From Luzula sylvatica (lineage: Eukaryota; Streptophyta; Magnoliopsida; Poales; Juncaceae): DNA of 64,000 nucleotides. The DNA lies in contig OX326958.1 in the NCBI GenBank assembly GCA_946800325.1, positions 74,397,264-74,461,263 of the forward strand. The letters run 5' to 3'. This document shows, in pieces, positions 11,740 through 25,850 of the stretch. The position numbers and the translations under genes were made by a program. Each line of letters begins with the position of its first letter. Position 1 is the stretch's first letter. The notes under the pieces were generated by a model that searched no databases, was not told the origin of the DNA, and saw only the letters and a program-made list of their open reading frames with translations.

Positions 11740-12276
11740 TCTTAAAACACGTTATTTGAACTCCTCAAAGCGTTAAAATCTTGTTTTGAATCGAAAAACA
11801 AACTATCTTAGTGTTTGTGAAATTTGGTGAAAAGTTATGTACTAACAGATACGATACAAATGATCTCAAAACACGTTAGATGAACTCCTCAAAGCGTTAA
11901 AATCTTGTTTTGAATCGAAAAACAAACTTTCTTAGTGTTTGTGACATTTGGTGAAAAGTTATGTACTAAAAGATACGATACAAATGATCTGAAAACACGT
12001 TATTTGAACTCCTCAAAGCGTTCAAATCTTGTTTTGAATCGAAAAACAAACTTTCTTAGTGTTTGTGAAATTTGGTGAAAAGTTATGTAGTAAAAGATAC
12101 GATACAAATGATCTTAAAACACGTTATTTGAACTCCTCAAAGCGTTAAAATCTTGTTTTGAATCGAAAAACAAACTATCTTAGTGTTTGTGAAATTTGGT
12201 GAAAAGTTATGTACTAAAAGATACGATACAAATGATCTTAAAACACGTTATTTGAACTCCTCAAAGCGTTAAAATC
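11740..12276 (+). repeat. Satellite segment joining two block systems, with CTCAAAACACG marker
   Basis: Ordinary monomers carrying the rare marker CTCAAAACACGTTAGATG at about 11866. The marker recurs at about 16950 (41 monomers later), and a relative with TTACATG is at about 19554. The segment ends where the block copied from the window start begins at 12277. No sequence other than satellite is present. Confidence 0.85.
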
Positions 12277-14734
12277 TTGTTTTGAATCGAAAAACAAACT
12301 ATCTTAGTGTTGGTGAAATTTGGTGAAAAGTTACGTACTAAAAGATACGATACAAATGATCTTAAAAACACGTTATTTGAACTCCTCAAAGCGTTAAAAT
12401 CTTGTTTTGAATCGAAAAACAAACTTTCTTAGTGTTTGTGAAATTTGGTGAAAAGTTATGTAGTAAAAGATACGATACAAATGATCTTAAAACACGTTAT
12501 TCGAACTCCTCAAAGCGTTCAAATCTTGTTTTGAATCGAAAAACAAACTTTCTTAGTGTTTGTGAAATTTGGTGAAAAGTTATGTACTAAAAGATACCAT
12601 ACAAATGATGTAAAAACACGTTATTTGAACACCTCAAGCGTTAAAATCTTGTTTTGAATCGAAAAACAAACTTTCTTAGTGTTTGTGAAATTTGGTGAAA
12701 AGTTATGTAGTAAAAGATACGATACAAATGATCTTAAAACACGTTATTTGAACTCCTCAAAGCGTTAAAATCTTGTTTTGAATCGAAAAACAAACTATCT
12801 TAGTGTTTGTGAAATTTGGTGAAAAGTTATGTACTACAAGATACGATACAAATGATCTAAAAACACGTTATTTGAACTCCTCAAAGCGTTCAAAACTTGT
12901 TTTGAATCGAAAAACAAACTTTCTTAGTGTTTGTGAAATTTGGTGAAAAGTTATGTACTAAAAGATACGATACAAATGATCTAAAAACACGTTATTTGAA
13001 CTGCTCAAAGCGTTAAAATCTTGTTTTGAATCGAAAAACAAACTATCTTAGTGTTTGTGAAATTTGGTGAAAAGTTACGTACTAAAAGATACGATACAAA
13101 TGATCTAAAAACACGTTATTTGAACTCCTCAAAGCGTTAAAATCTTGTTTTGAATCGAAAAACAAACTATCTTAGTGTTTGTGAAATTTGGTGAAAAGTT
13201 ACGTACTAAAAGATACGATACAAATGATCTAAAAACACGTTATTTGAACTCCTCAAAGCGTTCAAATTTTGTTTTGAATCGAAAAACAAACTTTCTTAGT
13301 GTTTGTGAAAATTGGTGAAAAGTTATGTAGTAAAAGATACGATACAAATGATCTTAAAACACGTTATTTGAACTCCTCAAAGCGTTAAAATCTTGTTTTG
13401 AATCGAAAAACAAACTATCTTAGTGTTTGTGAAATTTGGTGAAAAGTAATGTACTAAAAGATACGATACAAATGATCTAAAAACACGTTATTTGAACTCC
13501 TCAAAGCGTTCAAATCTTGTTTTGAATCGAAAAACAAACTTTCTTAGTGTTTGTGAAATTTGGTGAAAAGTTATGTAGTAAAAGATACGATACAAATGAT
13601 CTAAAAACACGTTATATTAACTGCTCAAAGCGTTCAAATCTTGTTTGGAATCGAAAAACAAACTATCTTAGTGTTTGTGAAATTTGGTGAAAAGTTACGT
13701 ACTAAAAGATACGATACAAATGATCTAAAAACACGTTATTTGAACTCCTCAAAGCGTTCAAATCTTGTTTTGAATCGAAAAACAAACTTTCTTAGTGTTT
13801 GTGAAATTTGGTGAAAAGTTATGTACTAAAAGATACGATACAAATGATCTTAAAACACGTTATTCGAACTCCTCAAAGCGTTCAAATCTTGTTTTGAATC
13901 GGAAAACAAACTATCTTACTGTTTGTGAAATTTGGTGAAAAGTTATGTACTAAAAGATACGATACAAATGATCTAAAAACACGTTATATTAACTCCTCAA
14001 AGCGTTCAAATCTTGTTTGGAATCGAAAAACAAACTATCTTCGTGTTTGTGAAATTTGGTGAAAAGTTACGTACTAAAAGATACGATACAAATGATCTAA
14101 AAACACGTTATTTGAACTCCTCAAAGCGTTCAAATCTTGTTTTGAATCGAAAAACAAACTTTCTTAGTGTTTGTGAAATTTGGTGAAAAGTTACGTACTA
14201 AAAGATACGATACAAATGATCTAAAAACACGTTATTTGAACTCCTCAAAGCGTTCAAATCTTGTTTTGAATCGAAAAACAAACTTTCATAGTGTTTGTGA
14301 AATTTGGTGAAAAGTTATGTAGTAAAAGATACGATACAAATGATCTAAAAACACGTTATTTGAACTGCTCAAAGCGTTAAAATCTTGTTTTGAATCGAAA
14401 AACAAACTATCTTACTGTTTGTGAAATTTGGTGAAAAGTTATGTACTAAAAGATACGATACAAATGATCTAAAAACACGTTATTTGAACTCCTCAAAGCG
14501 TTCAAATCTTGTTTTGAATCGGAAAACAAACTTTCTTACTCTTTGTGAAATTTGGTGAAAAGTAATGTACTAAAAGATACGATACAAATGATCTAAAAAC
14601 ACGTTATTTGAACTCCTCAAAGCGTTCAAATCTTGTTTTGAATCGAAAAACAAACTTTCTTAGTGTCTGTGAAATTTGGTGAAAAGTTATGTAGTAAAAG
14701 ATACGATACAAATGATCTAAAAACACGTTATTTT

Positions 14735-17700
14735 AACTCCTCAAAGCGTTCAAATCTTGTTTTGAATCGAAAAACAAACTTTCTTAGTGTTTGTGAAATT
14801 TGGTGAAAAGTTATGTAGTAAAAGATACGATACAAATGATCTAAAAACACGTTATTTGAACTGCTCAAAGTGTTAAAATTTTGTTTTGAATCGAAAAACA
14901 AACTATCTTAGTGTTTGTGAAATTTGGTGAAAAGTTACGTACAAACAGATACGATACAAATGATCTAAAAACACGTTATTTGAACTCCTCAAAGCGTTAA
15001 AATCTTGTTTTGAATCGAAAAACAAACTTTCTTAGTGTTTGTGACATTTGGTGAAAAGTTATGTACTAAAAGATACGATACAAATGATCTTAAAACACGT
15101 TATTTGAACTCCTCAAAGCGTTAAAATCTTGTTTTGAATCGAAAAACAAACTATCTTAGTGTTTGTGAAATTTGGTGAAAAGTTATGTACTAAAAGATAC
15201 GATACAAATGATCTTAAAACACGTTATTTGAACTCCTCAAAGCGTTCAAATCTTGTTTTGAATCGAAAAACAAACTTTCATAGTGTTTGTGAAATTTGGT
15301 GAAAAGTTATGTAGTAAAAGATACGATACAAATGATCTAAAAACACGTTATTTGAACTGCTCAAAGCGTTAAAATCTTGTTTTGAATCGAAAAACAAACT
15401 ATCTTAGTGTTTGTGAAATTTGGTGAAAAGTTATGTACTAAAAGATACGATACAAATGATCTAAAAACACGTTATTTGAACTCCTCAAAGCGTTAAAATC
15501 TTGTTTTGAATCGAAAAACAAACTATCTTAGTGTTTGTGAAATTTGGTGAAAAGTTATGTACTAACAGATACGATACAAATGATCTAAAAACACGTTATT
15601 TGAACTCCTCAAAGCGTTAAAATCTTGTTTTGAATCGAAAAACAAACTTTCTTAGTGTTTGTGACATTTGGTGAAAAGTTATGTACTAAAAGATACGATA
15701 CAAATGATCTTAAAACACGTTATTTGAACTCCTCAAAGCGTTAAAATCTTGTTTTGAATCGAAAAACAAACTATCTTAGTGTTTGTGAAATTTGGTGAAA
15801 AGTTATGTACTAAAAGATACGATACAAATGATCTTAAAACACGTTATTTGAACTCCTCAAAGCGTTCAAATCTTGTTTTGAATCGAAAAACAAACTATCT
15901 TAGTGTTTGTGAAATTTGGTGAAAAGTTATGTAGTAAAAGATACGATACAAATGATCTAAAAACACGTTATTCGAACTCCTCAAAGCGTTAAAATCTTGT
16001 TTTGAATCGAAAAACAAACTTTCTTAGTGTTTGTGAAATTTGGTGAAAAGTTATGTACTAAAAGATACGATACAAATGATCTTAAAACAGGTTATTTGAA
16101 CTCCTCAAAACGTTAAAATCTTGTTTTGAATCGAAAAACAAACTTTCTTAGTGTTTGTGAAATTTGGTAAAAAGTTATGTAGTAAAAGATACGATACAAA
16201 TGATCTAAAAATACGTTATTTGAACTCCTCAAAGCGTTAAAATCTTGTTTTGAATCGAAAAAAAAACTATCTTAGTGTTTGTGAAATTTGGTGAAAAGTT
16301 ATGTACTAAAAGATACGATACAAATGATCTAAAAATACGTTATTTGAACTCCTCAAAGCGTTAAAATTTTGTTTTGAATCGAAAAAAAAACTATCTTAGT
16401 GTTTGTGAAATTTGGTGAAAAGTTATGTACTAAAAGATACGATACAAATGATCTAAAAACATGTTATTTGAACTCCTCAAAGCGTTAAAATCTTGTTTTG
16501 AATCGAAAAACAAATTTTCTTAGTGTTTGTGAAATTTGGTGAAAAGTTATGTAGTAAAAGATACGATACAAATGATCTTAAAACACGTTATTTGAACTCC
16601 TCAAAGCGTTAAAATCTTGTTTTGAATCGAAAAACAAACTATCTTAGTGTTTGTGAAATTTGGTGAAAAGTTACGTACTAAAAGATACGATACAAATGAT
16701 CTAAAAACACGTTATTTGAACTCCTCAAAGCGTTCAAATCTTGTTTTGAATCGAAAAACAAACTTTCTTAGTGTTTGTGAAATTTGGTGAAAAGTTATGT
16801 AGTAAAAGATACGATACAAATGATCTTAAAACACGTTATTTGAACTCCTCAAAGCGTTAAAATCTTGTTTTGAATCGAAAAACAAACTATCTTAGTGTTT
16901 GTGAAATTTGGTGAAAAGTTATGTACTAACAGATACGATACAAATGATCTCAAAACACGTTAGATGAACTCCTCAAAGCGTTAAAATCTTGTTTTGAATC
17001 GAAAAACAAACTTTCTTAGTGTTTGTGACATTTGGTGAAAAGTTATGTACTAAAAGATACGATACAAATGATCTGAAAACACGTTATTTGAACTCCTCAA
17101 AGCGTTCAAATCTTGTTTTGAATCGAAAAACAAACTTTCTTAGTGTTTGTGAAATTTGGTGAAAAGTTATGTAGTAAAAGATACGATACAAATGATCTTA
17201 AAACACGTTATTTGAACTCCTCAAAGCGTTAAAATCTTGTTTTGAATCGAAAAACAAACTATCTTAGTGTTTGTGAAATTTGGTGAAAAGTTATGTACTA
17301 AAAGATACGATACAAATGATCTAAAAACACGTTATTTGAACTCCTCAAAGCGTTCAAATCTTGTTTTGAATCGAAAAACAAACTTTCTTAGTGTTTGTGA
17401 AATTTGGTGAAAAGTTATGTAGTAAAAGATACGATACAAATGATCTAAAAACACGTTATTTGAACTGCTCAAAGTGTTAAAATTTTGTTTTGAATCGAAA
17501 AACAAACTATCTTAGTGTTTGTGAAATTTGGTGAAAAGTTACGTACAAACAGATACGATACAAATGATCTAAAAACACGTTATTTGAACTCCTCAAAGCG
17601 TTAAAATCTTGTTTTGAATCGAAAAACAAACTTTCTTAGTGTTTGTGACATTTGGTGAAAAGTTATGTACTAAAAGATACGATACAAATGATCTTAAAAC

Positions 17701-19942
17701 ACGTTATTTGAACTCCTCAAAGCGTTAAAATCTTGTTTTGAATCGAAAAACAAACTATCTTAGTGTTTGTGAAATTTGGTGAAAAGTTATGTACTAAAAG
17801 ATACGATACAAATGATCTTAAAACACGTTATTTGAACTCCTCAAAGCGTTCAAATCTTGTTTTGAATCGAAAAACAAACTTTCATAGTGTTTGTGAAATT
17901 TGGTGAAAAGTTATGTAGTAAAAGATACGATACAAATGATCTAAAAACACGTTATTTGAACTGCTCAAAGCGTTAAAATCTTGTTTTGAATCGAAAAACA
18001 AACTATCTTAGTGTTTGTGAAATTTGGTGAAAAGTTATGTACTAAAAGATACGATACAAATGATCTAAAAACACGTTATTTGAACTCCTCAAAGCGTTAA
18101 AATCTTGTTTTGAATCGAAAAACAAACTATCTTAGTGTTTGTGAAATTTGGTGAAAAGTTATGTACTAACAGATACGATACAAATGATCTAAAAACACGT
18201 TATTTGAACTCCTCAAAGCGTTAAAATCTTGTTTTGAATCGAAAAACAAACTTTCTTAGTGTTTGTGACATTTGGTGAAAAGTTATGTACTAAAAGATAC
18301 GATACAAATGATCTTAAAACACGTTATTTGAACTCCTCAAAGCGTTAAAATCTTGTTTTGAATCGAAAAACAAACTATCTTAGTGTTTGTGAAATTTGGT
18401 GAAAAGTTATGTACTAAAAGATACGATACAAATGATCTTAAAACACGTTATTTGAACTCCTCAAAGCGTTCAAATCTTGTTTTGAATCGAAAAACAAACT
18501 ATCTTAGTGTTTGTGAAATTTGGTGAAAAGTTATGTAGTAAAAGATACGATACAAATGATCTAAAAACACGTTATTCGAACTCCTCAAAGCGTTAAAATC
18601 TTGTTTTGAATCGAAAAACAAACTTTCTTAGTGTTTGTGAAATTTGGTGAAAAGTTATGTACTAAAAGATACGATACAAATGATCTTAAAACAGGTTATT
18701 TGAACTCCTCAAAACGTTAAAATCTTGTTTTGAATCGAAAAACAAACTTTCTTAGTGTTTGTGAAATTTGGTAAAAAGTTATGTAGTAAAAGATACGATA
18801 CAAATGATCTAAAAATACGTTATTTGAACTCCTCAAAGCGTTAAAATCTTGTTTTGAATCGAAAAAAAAACTATCTTAGTGTTTGTGAAATTTGGTGAAA
18901 AGTTATGTACTAAAAGATACGATACAAATGATCTAAAAATACGTTATTTGAACTCCTCAAAGCGTTAAAATTTTGTTTTGAATCGAAAAAAAAACTATCT
19001 TAGTGTTTGTGAAATTTGGTGAAAAGTTATGTACTAAAAGATACGATACAAATGATCTAAAAACATGTTATTTGAACTCCTCAAAGCGTTAAAATCTTGT
19101 TTTGAATCGAAAAACAAATTTTCTTAGTGTTTGTGAAATTTGGTGAAAAGTTATGTAGTAAAAGATACGATACAAATGATCTTAAAACACGTTATTTGAA
19201 CTCCTCAAAGCGTTAAAATCTTGTTTTGAATCGAAAAACAAACTATCTTAGTGTTTGTGAAATTTGGTGAAAAGTTACGTACTAAAAGATACGATACAAA
19301 TGATCTAAAAACACGTTATTTGAACTCCTCAAAGCGTTCAAATCTTGTTTTGAATCGAAAAACAAACTTTCTTAGTGTTTGTGAAATTTGGTGAAAAGTT
19401 ATGTAGTAAAAGATACGATACAAATGATCTTAAAACACGTTATTTGAACTCCTCAAAGCGTTAAAATCTTGTTTTGAATCGAAAAACAAACTATCTTAGT
19501 GTTTGTGAAATTTGGTGAAAAGTTATGTACTAACAGATACGATACAAATGATCTCAAAACACGTTACATGAACTCCTCAAAGCGTTAAAATCTTGTTTTG
19601 AATCGAAAAACAAACTTTCTTAGTGTTTGTGACATTTGGTGAAAAGTTATGTACTAAAAGATACGATACAAATGATCTGAAAACACGTTATTTGAACTCC
19701 TCAAAGCGTTCAAATCTTGTTTTGAATCGAAAAACAAACTTTCTTAGTGTTTGTGAAATTTGGTGAAAAGTTATGTAGTAAAAGATACGATACAAATGAT
19801 CTTAAAACACGTTATTTGAACTCCTCAAAGCGTTAAAATCTTGTTTTGAATCGAAAAACAAACTATCTTAGTGTTTGTGAAATTTGGTGAAAAGTTATGT
19901 ACTAAAAGATACGATACAAATGATCTAAAAACACGTTATTTG
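14735..19942 (+). repeat. Tandem duplication of a 21-monomer (2,604-bp) unit
   Basis: 14735-17338 and 17339-19942 are adjacent copies, 2,604 = 21 x 124 bp apart. All diagnostic variants agree: AAAGTGTTAAAATTTTG (14868 and 17472), ACAAACAGAT, TTTCATAG, GTACTAACAG, ACAGGTTATTTG, the A9 pairs including the AAAATTTTG between them, AACATGTT, CTCAAAACACG and CTGAAAACACG. The only difference I found by eye is TTAGATG (16960) against TTACATG (19564). Similarity continues some 75 bases past the end, as expected for unequal crossing over. Confidence 0.9.
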
Positions 19943-20955
19943 AACTCCTCAAAGCGTTCAAATCTTGTTTTGAATCGAAAAACAAACTTTCTTAGTGTTT
20001 GTGAAATTTGGTGAAAACTTATGTAGTAAAAGATACGATACAAATGATCTAAAAACACGTTATTTTAACTCCTCAAAGCGTTCAAATCTTGTTTGGAATC
20101 GAAAAACAAACTATCTTAGTGTTTGTGACATTTGGTGAAAAGTTATGTACTAAAAGATACGATACAAATGATCTTAAAACACGTCATTTGAACTCCTCAA
20201 AGCGTTCAAATCTTGTTTTGAATCGAAAAACAAACTATCTTAGTGTTTGTGAAATTTGGTGAAAAGTTATGTAGTAAAAGATACGATACAAATGATCTAA
20301 AAACACGTTATTTGAACTCCTCAAAGCGTTAAAATCTTGTTTTGAATCGAAAAACAAACTATCTTAGTGTTTGTGAAATTTGGTGAAAAGTTATGTACTA
20401 ACAGATACGATACAAATGATCTAAAAACACGTTATTTGAACTCCTCAAAGCGTTCAAATCTTGTTTTGAATCGAAAAACAAACTTTCTTAGTGTTTGTGA
20501 AATTTGGTGAAAAGTTACGTACTAAAAGATACGATACAAATGATCTAAAAACACGTTATTTGAACTCCTCAAAGCGTTCAAATCTTGTTTTGAATCGAAA
20601 AACAAACTTTCATAGTGTTTGTGAAATTTGGTGAAAAGTTATGTAGTAAAAGATACGATACAAATGATCTAAAAACACGTTATTTGAACTGCTCAAAGCG
20701 TTAAAATCTTGTTTTGAATCGAAAAACAAACTATCTTACTGTTTGTGAAATTTGGTGAAAAGTTATGTACTAAAAGATACGATACAAATGATCTAAAAAC
20801 ACGTTATTTGAACTCCTCAAAGCGTTCAAATCTTGTTTTGAATCGAAAAACAAACTTTCTTAGTGTCTGTGAAATTTGGTGAAAAGTTATGTAGTAAAAG
20901 ATACGATACAAATGATCTAAAAACACGTTATTTTAACTCCTCAAAGCGTTCAAAT
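19943..20955 (+). repeat. Satellite segment made of pieces shared with 2.4-3.3 kb and 4.8-5.4 kb
   Basis: 19681-20517 matches 2445-3281 (AACTTATG, TTTGGAATC, GACATTTGG, ACGTCATTT, GTACTAACAG). From about 20518 it matches the 4.9-5.4 kb region, first at 126 and then at 125 monomers' offset. The monomer carrying TTACTCTTTG at about 5240 is missing here. Nothing but satellite is present. Confidence 0.82.
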
Positions 20956-23124
20956 CTTGTTTTGAATCGAAAAACAAACTTTCTTAGTGTTTGTGAAATT
21001 TGGTGAAAAGTTATGTAGTAAAAGATACGATACAAATGATCTAAAAACACGTTATTTGAACTGCTCAAAGCGTTAAAATTTTGTTTTGAATCGAAAAACA
21101 AACTATCTTAGTGTTTGTGAAATTTGGTGAAAAGTTACGTACAAACAGATACGATACAAATGATCTAAAAACACGTTATTTGAACTCCTCAAAGCGTTAA
21201 AATCTTGTTTTGAATCGAAAAACAAACTTTCTTAGTGTTTGTGACATTTGGTGAAAAGTTATGTACTAAAAGATACGATACAAATGATCTTAAAACACGT
21301 TATTTGAACTCCTCAAAGCGTTAAAATCTTGTTTGGAATCGAAAAACAAACTATCTTAGTGTTTGTGAAATTTGGTGAAAAGTTATGTACTAAAAGATAC
21401 GATACAAATGATCTTAAAACACGTTATTTGAACTCCTCAAAGCGTTCAAATCTTGTTTTGAATCGAAAAACAAACTTTCATAGTGTTTGTGAAATTTGGT
21501 GAAAAGTTATGTAGTAAAAGATACGATACAAATGATCTAAAAACACGTTATTTGAACTGCTCAAAGCGTTAAAATCTTGTTTTGAATCGAAAAACAAACT
21601 ATCTTAGTGTTTGTGAAATTTGGTGAAAAGTTACGTACTAACAGATACGATACAAATGATCTAAAAACACGTTATTTGAACTCCTCAAAGCGTTAAAATC
21701 TTGTTTTGAATCGAAAAACAAACTTTCTTAGTGTTTGTGACATTTGGTGAAAAGTTATGTAGTAAAAGATACGATACAAATGATCTAAAAACAAGTTATT
21801 TGAACTGCTCAAAGCGTTAAAATCTTGTTTTGAATCGAAAAACAAACTATCTTACTGTTTGTGAAATTTGGTGAAAAGTTATGTACTAAAAGATACGATA
21901 CAAATGATCTAAAAACACGTTATTTGAACTCCTCAAAGCGTTCAAATCTTGTTTTGAATCGGAAAACAAACTTTCTTACTCTTTGTGAAATTTGGTGAAA
22001 AGTTATGTAGTAAAAGATACGATACAAATGATCTAAAAACACGTTATTTGAACTGCTCAAAGCGTTAAAATCTTGTTTTGAATCGAAAAACAAACTATCT
22101 TAGTGTTTGTGAAATTTGGTGAAAAGTTATGTACTAAAAGATACGATACAAATGATCTAAAAACACGTTATTTGAACTCCTCAAAGCGTTCAAATCTTGT
22201 TTTGAATCGAAAAACAAACTTTCTTAGTGTTTGTGAAGTTTGGTGAAAAGTTATGTACTAAAAGATACGATACAAATGATCTTCAAACACGTTATTTGAA
22301 CTCCTCAAAGCGTTAAAATCTTGTTTTGAATCGAAAAACAAACTTTCTTAGTGTTTGTGAAATTTGGTGAAAAGTTATGTACTAAAAGATACGATACAAA
22401 TGATCTAAAAACACGTTATTTGAACACCTCAAAGCGTTAAAATCTTGTTTTGAATCGAAAAACAAACTTTCTTAGTGTTTGTGAAATTTGGTGAAAAGTT
22501 ACGTACTAAAAGATACGATACAAATGATCTAAAAACACGTTATTCGAACTCCTCAAACCGTTCAAATCTTGTTTTGAATCGAAAAACAAACTTTCTTAGT
22601 GTTTGTGAAATTTGGTGAAAAGTTATGTACTAAAAGATACGATACAAATGATCTAAAAACACGTTATTTGAACACCTCAAAGCGTTAAAATCTTGTTTTG
22701 AATCGAAAAACAAACTTTCTTAGTGTTTGTGAAATTTGGTGAAAAGTTATGTAGTAAAAGATACGATACAAATGATCTTGAAACACGTTATTTGAACTCC
22801 TCAAAGCGTTAAAATCTTGTTTGGAATCGAAAAACAAACTATCTTAGTGTTTGTGACATTTGGTGAAAAGTTATGTACTAAAAGATACGATACAAATGAT
22901 CTTAAAACACGTCATTTGAACTCCTCAAAGCGTTCAAATCTTGTTTTGAATCGAAAAACAAACTATCTTAGTGTTTGTGAAATTTGGTGAAAAGTTATGT
23001 AGTAAAAGATACGATACAAATGATCTAAAAACACGTTATTTGAACTCCTCAAAGCGTTAAAATCTTGTTTTGAATCGAAAAACAAACTATCTTAGTGTTT
23101 GTGAAATTTGGTGAAAAGTTATGT
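20956..23124 (+). repeat. Duplicated block, about 17 monomers; partner at 23684-25852
   Basis: Offset 2,728 = 22 x 124. Shared markers: AAAATTTTG with ACAAACAGAT (21141 and 23869), GACATTTGG, TTTGGAATC, TTTCATAG, AACAAGTTATTTG (about 21791 and 24519), TTACTCTTTG, GAAGTTTGG (22235 and 24963), CTTCAAACACG, GAACACCTC, CTCAAACCG and CTTGAAACACG. This block introduces GAAGTTTGG and, outside the early 123-bp monomers, GAACACCTC, both of which become common to the right. Confidence 0.88.
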
Positions 23125-24534
23125 ACTAACAGATACGATACAAATGATCTAAAAACACGTTATTTGAACTCCTCAAAGCGTTCAAATCTTGTTTTGAATC
23201 GAAAAACAAACTTTCTTAGTGTTTGTGAAATTTGGTGAAAAGTTATGTAGTAAAAGATACGATACAAATGATCTTAAATCACGTTATTTGAACTCCTCAA
23301 AGCGTTAAAATCTTGTTTTGAATCGAAAAACAAACTATCTTAGTGTTTGTGAAATTTGGTGAAAAGTTATGTACTACAAGATACGATACAAATGATCTAA
23401 AAACACGTTATTTGAACTCCTCAAAGCGTTCAAAACTTGTTTTGAATCGAAAAACAAACTTTCTTAGTGTTTGTGAAATTTGGTGAAAAGTTATGTAGTA
23501 AAAGATACGATACAAATGATCTAAAAACACGTTATTTGAACTGCTCAAAGCGTTAAAATCTTGTTTTGAATCGAAAAACAAACTATCTTAGTGTTTGTGA
23601 AATTTGGTGAAAAGTTACGTACTAAAAGATACGATACAAATGATCTAAAAACACGTTATTTGAACTCCTCAAAGCGTTCAAAACTTGTTTTGAATCGAAA
23701 AACAAACTTTCTTAGTGTTTGTGAAATTTGGTGAAAAGTTATGTAGTAAAAGATACGATACAAATGATCTAAAAACACGTTATTTGAACTGCTCAAAGCG
23801 TTAAAATTTTGTTTTGAATCGAAAAACAAACTATCTTAGTGTTTGTGAAATTTGGTGAAAAGTTACGTACAAACAGATACGATACAAATGATCTAAAAAC
23901 ACGTTATTTGAACTCCTCAAAGCGTTAAAATCTTGTTTTGAATCGAAAAACAAACTTTCTTAGTGTTTGTGACATTTGGTGAAAAGTTATGTACTAAAAG
24001 ATACGATACAAATGATCTTAAAACACGTTATTTGAACTCCTCAAAGCGTTAAAATCTTGTTTGGAATCGAAAAACAAACTATCTTAGTGTTTGTGAAATT
24101 TGGTGAAAAGTTATGTACTAAAAGATACGATACAAATGATCTTAAAACACGTTATTTGAACTCCTCAAAGCGTTCAAATCTTGTTTTGAATCGAAAAACA
24201 AACTTTCATAGTGTTTGTGAAATTTGGTGAAAAGTTATGTAGTAAAAGATACGATACAAATGATCTAAAAACACGTTATTTGAACTGCTCAAAGCGTTAA
24301 AATCTTGTTTTGAATCGAAAAACAAACTATCTTAGTGTTTGTGAAATTTGGTGAAAAGTTACGTACTAACAGATACGATACAAATGATCTAAAAACACGT
24401 TATTTGAACTCCTCAAAGCGTTAAAATCTTGTTTTGAATCGAAAAACAAACTTTCTTAGTGTTTGTGACATTTGGTGAAAAGTTATGTAGTAAAAGATAC
24501 GATACAAATGATCTAAAAACAAGTTATTTGAACT

Positions 24535-25850
24535 GCTCAAAGCGTTAAAATCTTGTTTTGAATCGAAAAACAAACTATCTTACTGTTTGTGAAATTTGGT
24601 GAAAAGTTATGTACTAAAAGATACGATACAAATGATCTAAAAACACGTTATTTGAACTCCTCAAAGCGTTCAAATCTTGTTTTGAATCGGAAAACAAACT
24701 TTCTTACTCTTTGTGAAATTTGGTGAAAAGTTATGTAGTAAAAGATACGATACAAATGATCTAAAAACACGTTATTTGAACTGCTCAAAGCGTTAAAATC
24801 TTGTTTTGAATCGAAAAACAAACTATCTTAGTGTTTGTGAAATTTGGTGAAAAGTTATGTACTAAAAGATACGATACAAATGATCTAAAAACACGTTATT
24901 TGAACTCCTCAAAGCGTTCAAATCTTGTTTTGAATCGAAAAACAAACTTTCTTAGTGTTTGTGAAGTTTGGTGAAAAGTTATGTACTAAAAGATACGATA
25001 CAAATGATCTTCAAACACGTTATTTGAACTCCTCAAAGCGTTAAAATCTTGTTTTGAATCGAAAAACAAACTTTCTTAGTGTTTGTGAAATTTGGTGAAA
25101 AGTTATGTACTAAAAGATACGATACAAATGATCTAAAAACACGTTATTTGAACACCTCAAAGCGTTAAAATCTTGTTTTGAATCGAAAAACAAACTTTCT
25201 TAGTGTTTGTGAAATTTGGTGAAAAGTTACGTACTAAAAGATACGATACAAATGATCTAAAAACACGTTATTCGAACTCCTCAAACCGTTCAAATCTTGT
25301 TTTGAATCGAAAAACAAACTTTCTTAGTGTTTGTGAAATTTGGTGAAAAGTTATGTACTAAAAGATACGATACAAATGATCTAAAAACACGTTATTTGAA
25401 CACCTCAAAGCGTTAAAATCTTGTTTTGAATCGAAAAACAAACTTTCTTAGTGTTTGTGAAATTTGGTGAAAAGTTATGTAGTAAAAGATACGATACAAA
25501 TGATCTTGAAACACGTTATTTGAACTCCTCAAAGCGTTAAAATCTTGTTTGGAATCGAAAAACAAACTATCTTAGTGTTTGTGACATTTGGTGAAAAGTT
25601 ATGTACTAAAAGATACGATACAAATGATCTTAAAACACGTCATTTGAACTCCTCAAAGCGTTCAAATCTTGTTTTGAATCGAAAAACAAACTATCTTAGT
25701 GTTTGTGAAATTTGGTGAAAAGTTATGTAGTAAAAGATACGATACAAATGATCTAAAAACACGTTATTTGAACTCCTCAAAGCGTTAAAATCTTGTTTTG
25801 AATCGAAAAACAAACTATCTTAGTGTTTGTGAAATTTGGTGAAAAGTTAT
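24535..25850 (+). repeat. Block repeated at 17 monomers; partner at 26643-27958
   Basis: Offset 2,108 = 17 x 124. The string TTACTGTTTG, TTACTCTTTG, GAAGTTTGG, CTTCAAACACG, GAACACCTC, CTCAAACCG, GAACACCTC, CTTGAAACACG, TTTGGAATC, GACATTTGG and ACGTCATTT is repeated in order. A third, shorter copy lies at about 29126-30130 (20 monomers beyond 26646). GAAGTTTGG at 22235, 24963, 27071, 29551, 30543 and 33519 is spaced 22, 17, 20, 8 and 24 monomers. Confidence 0.86.
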
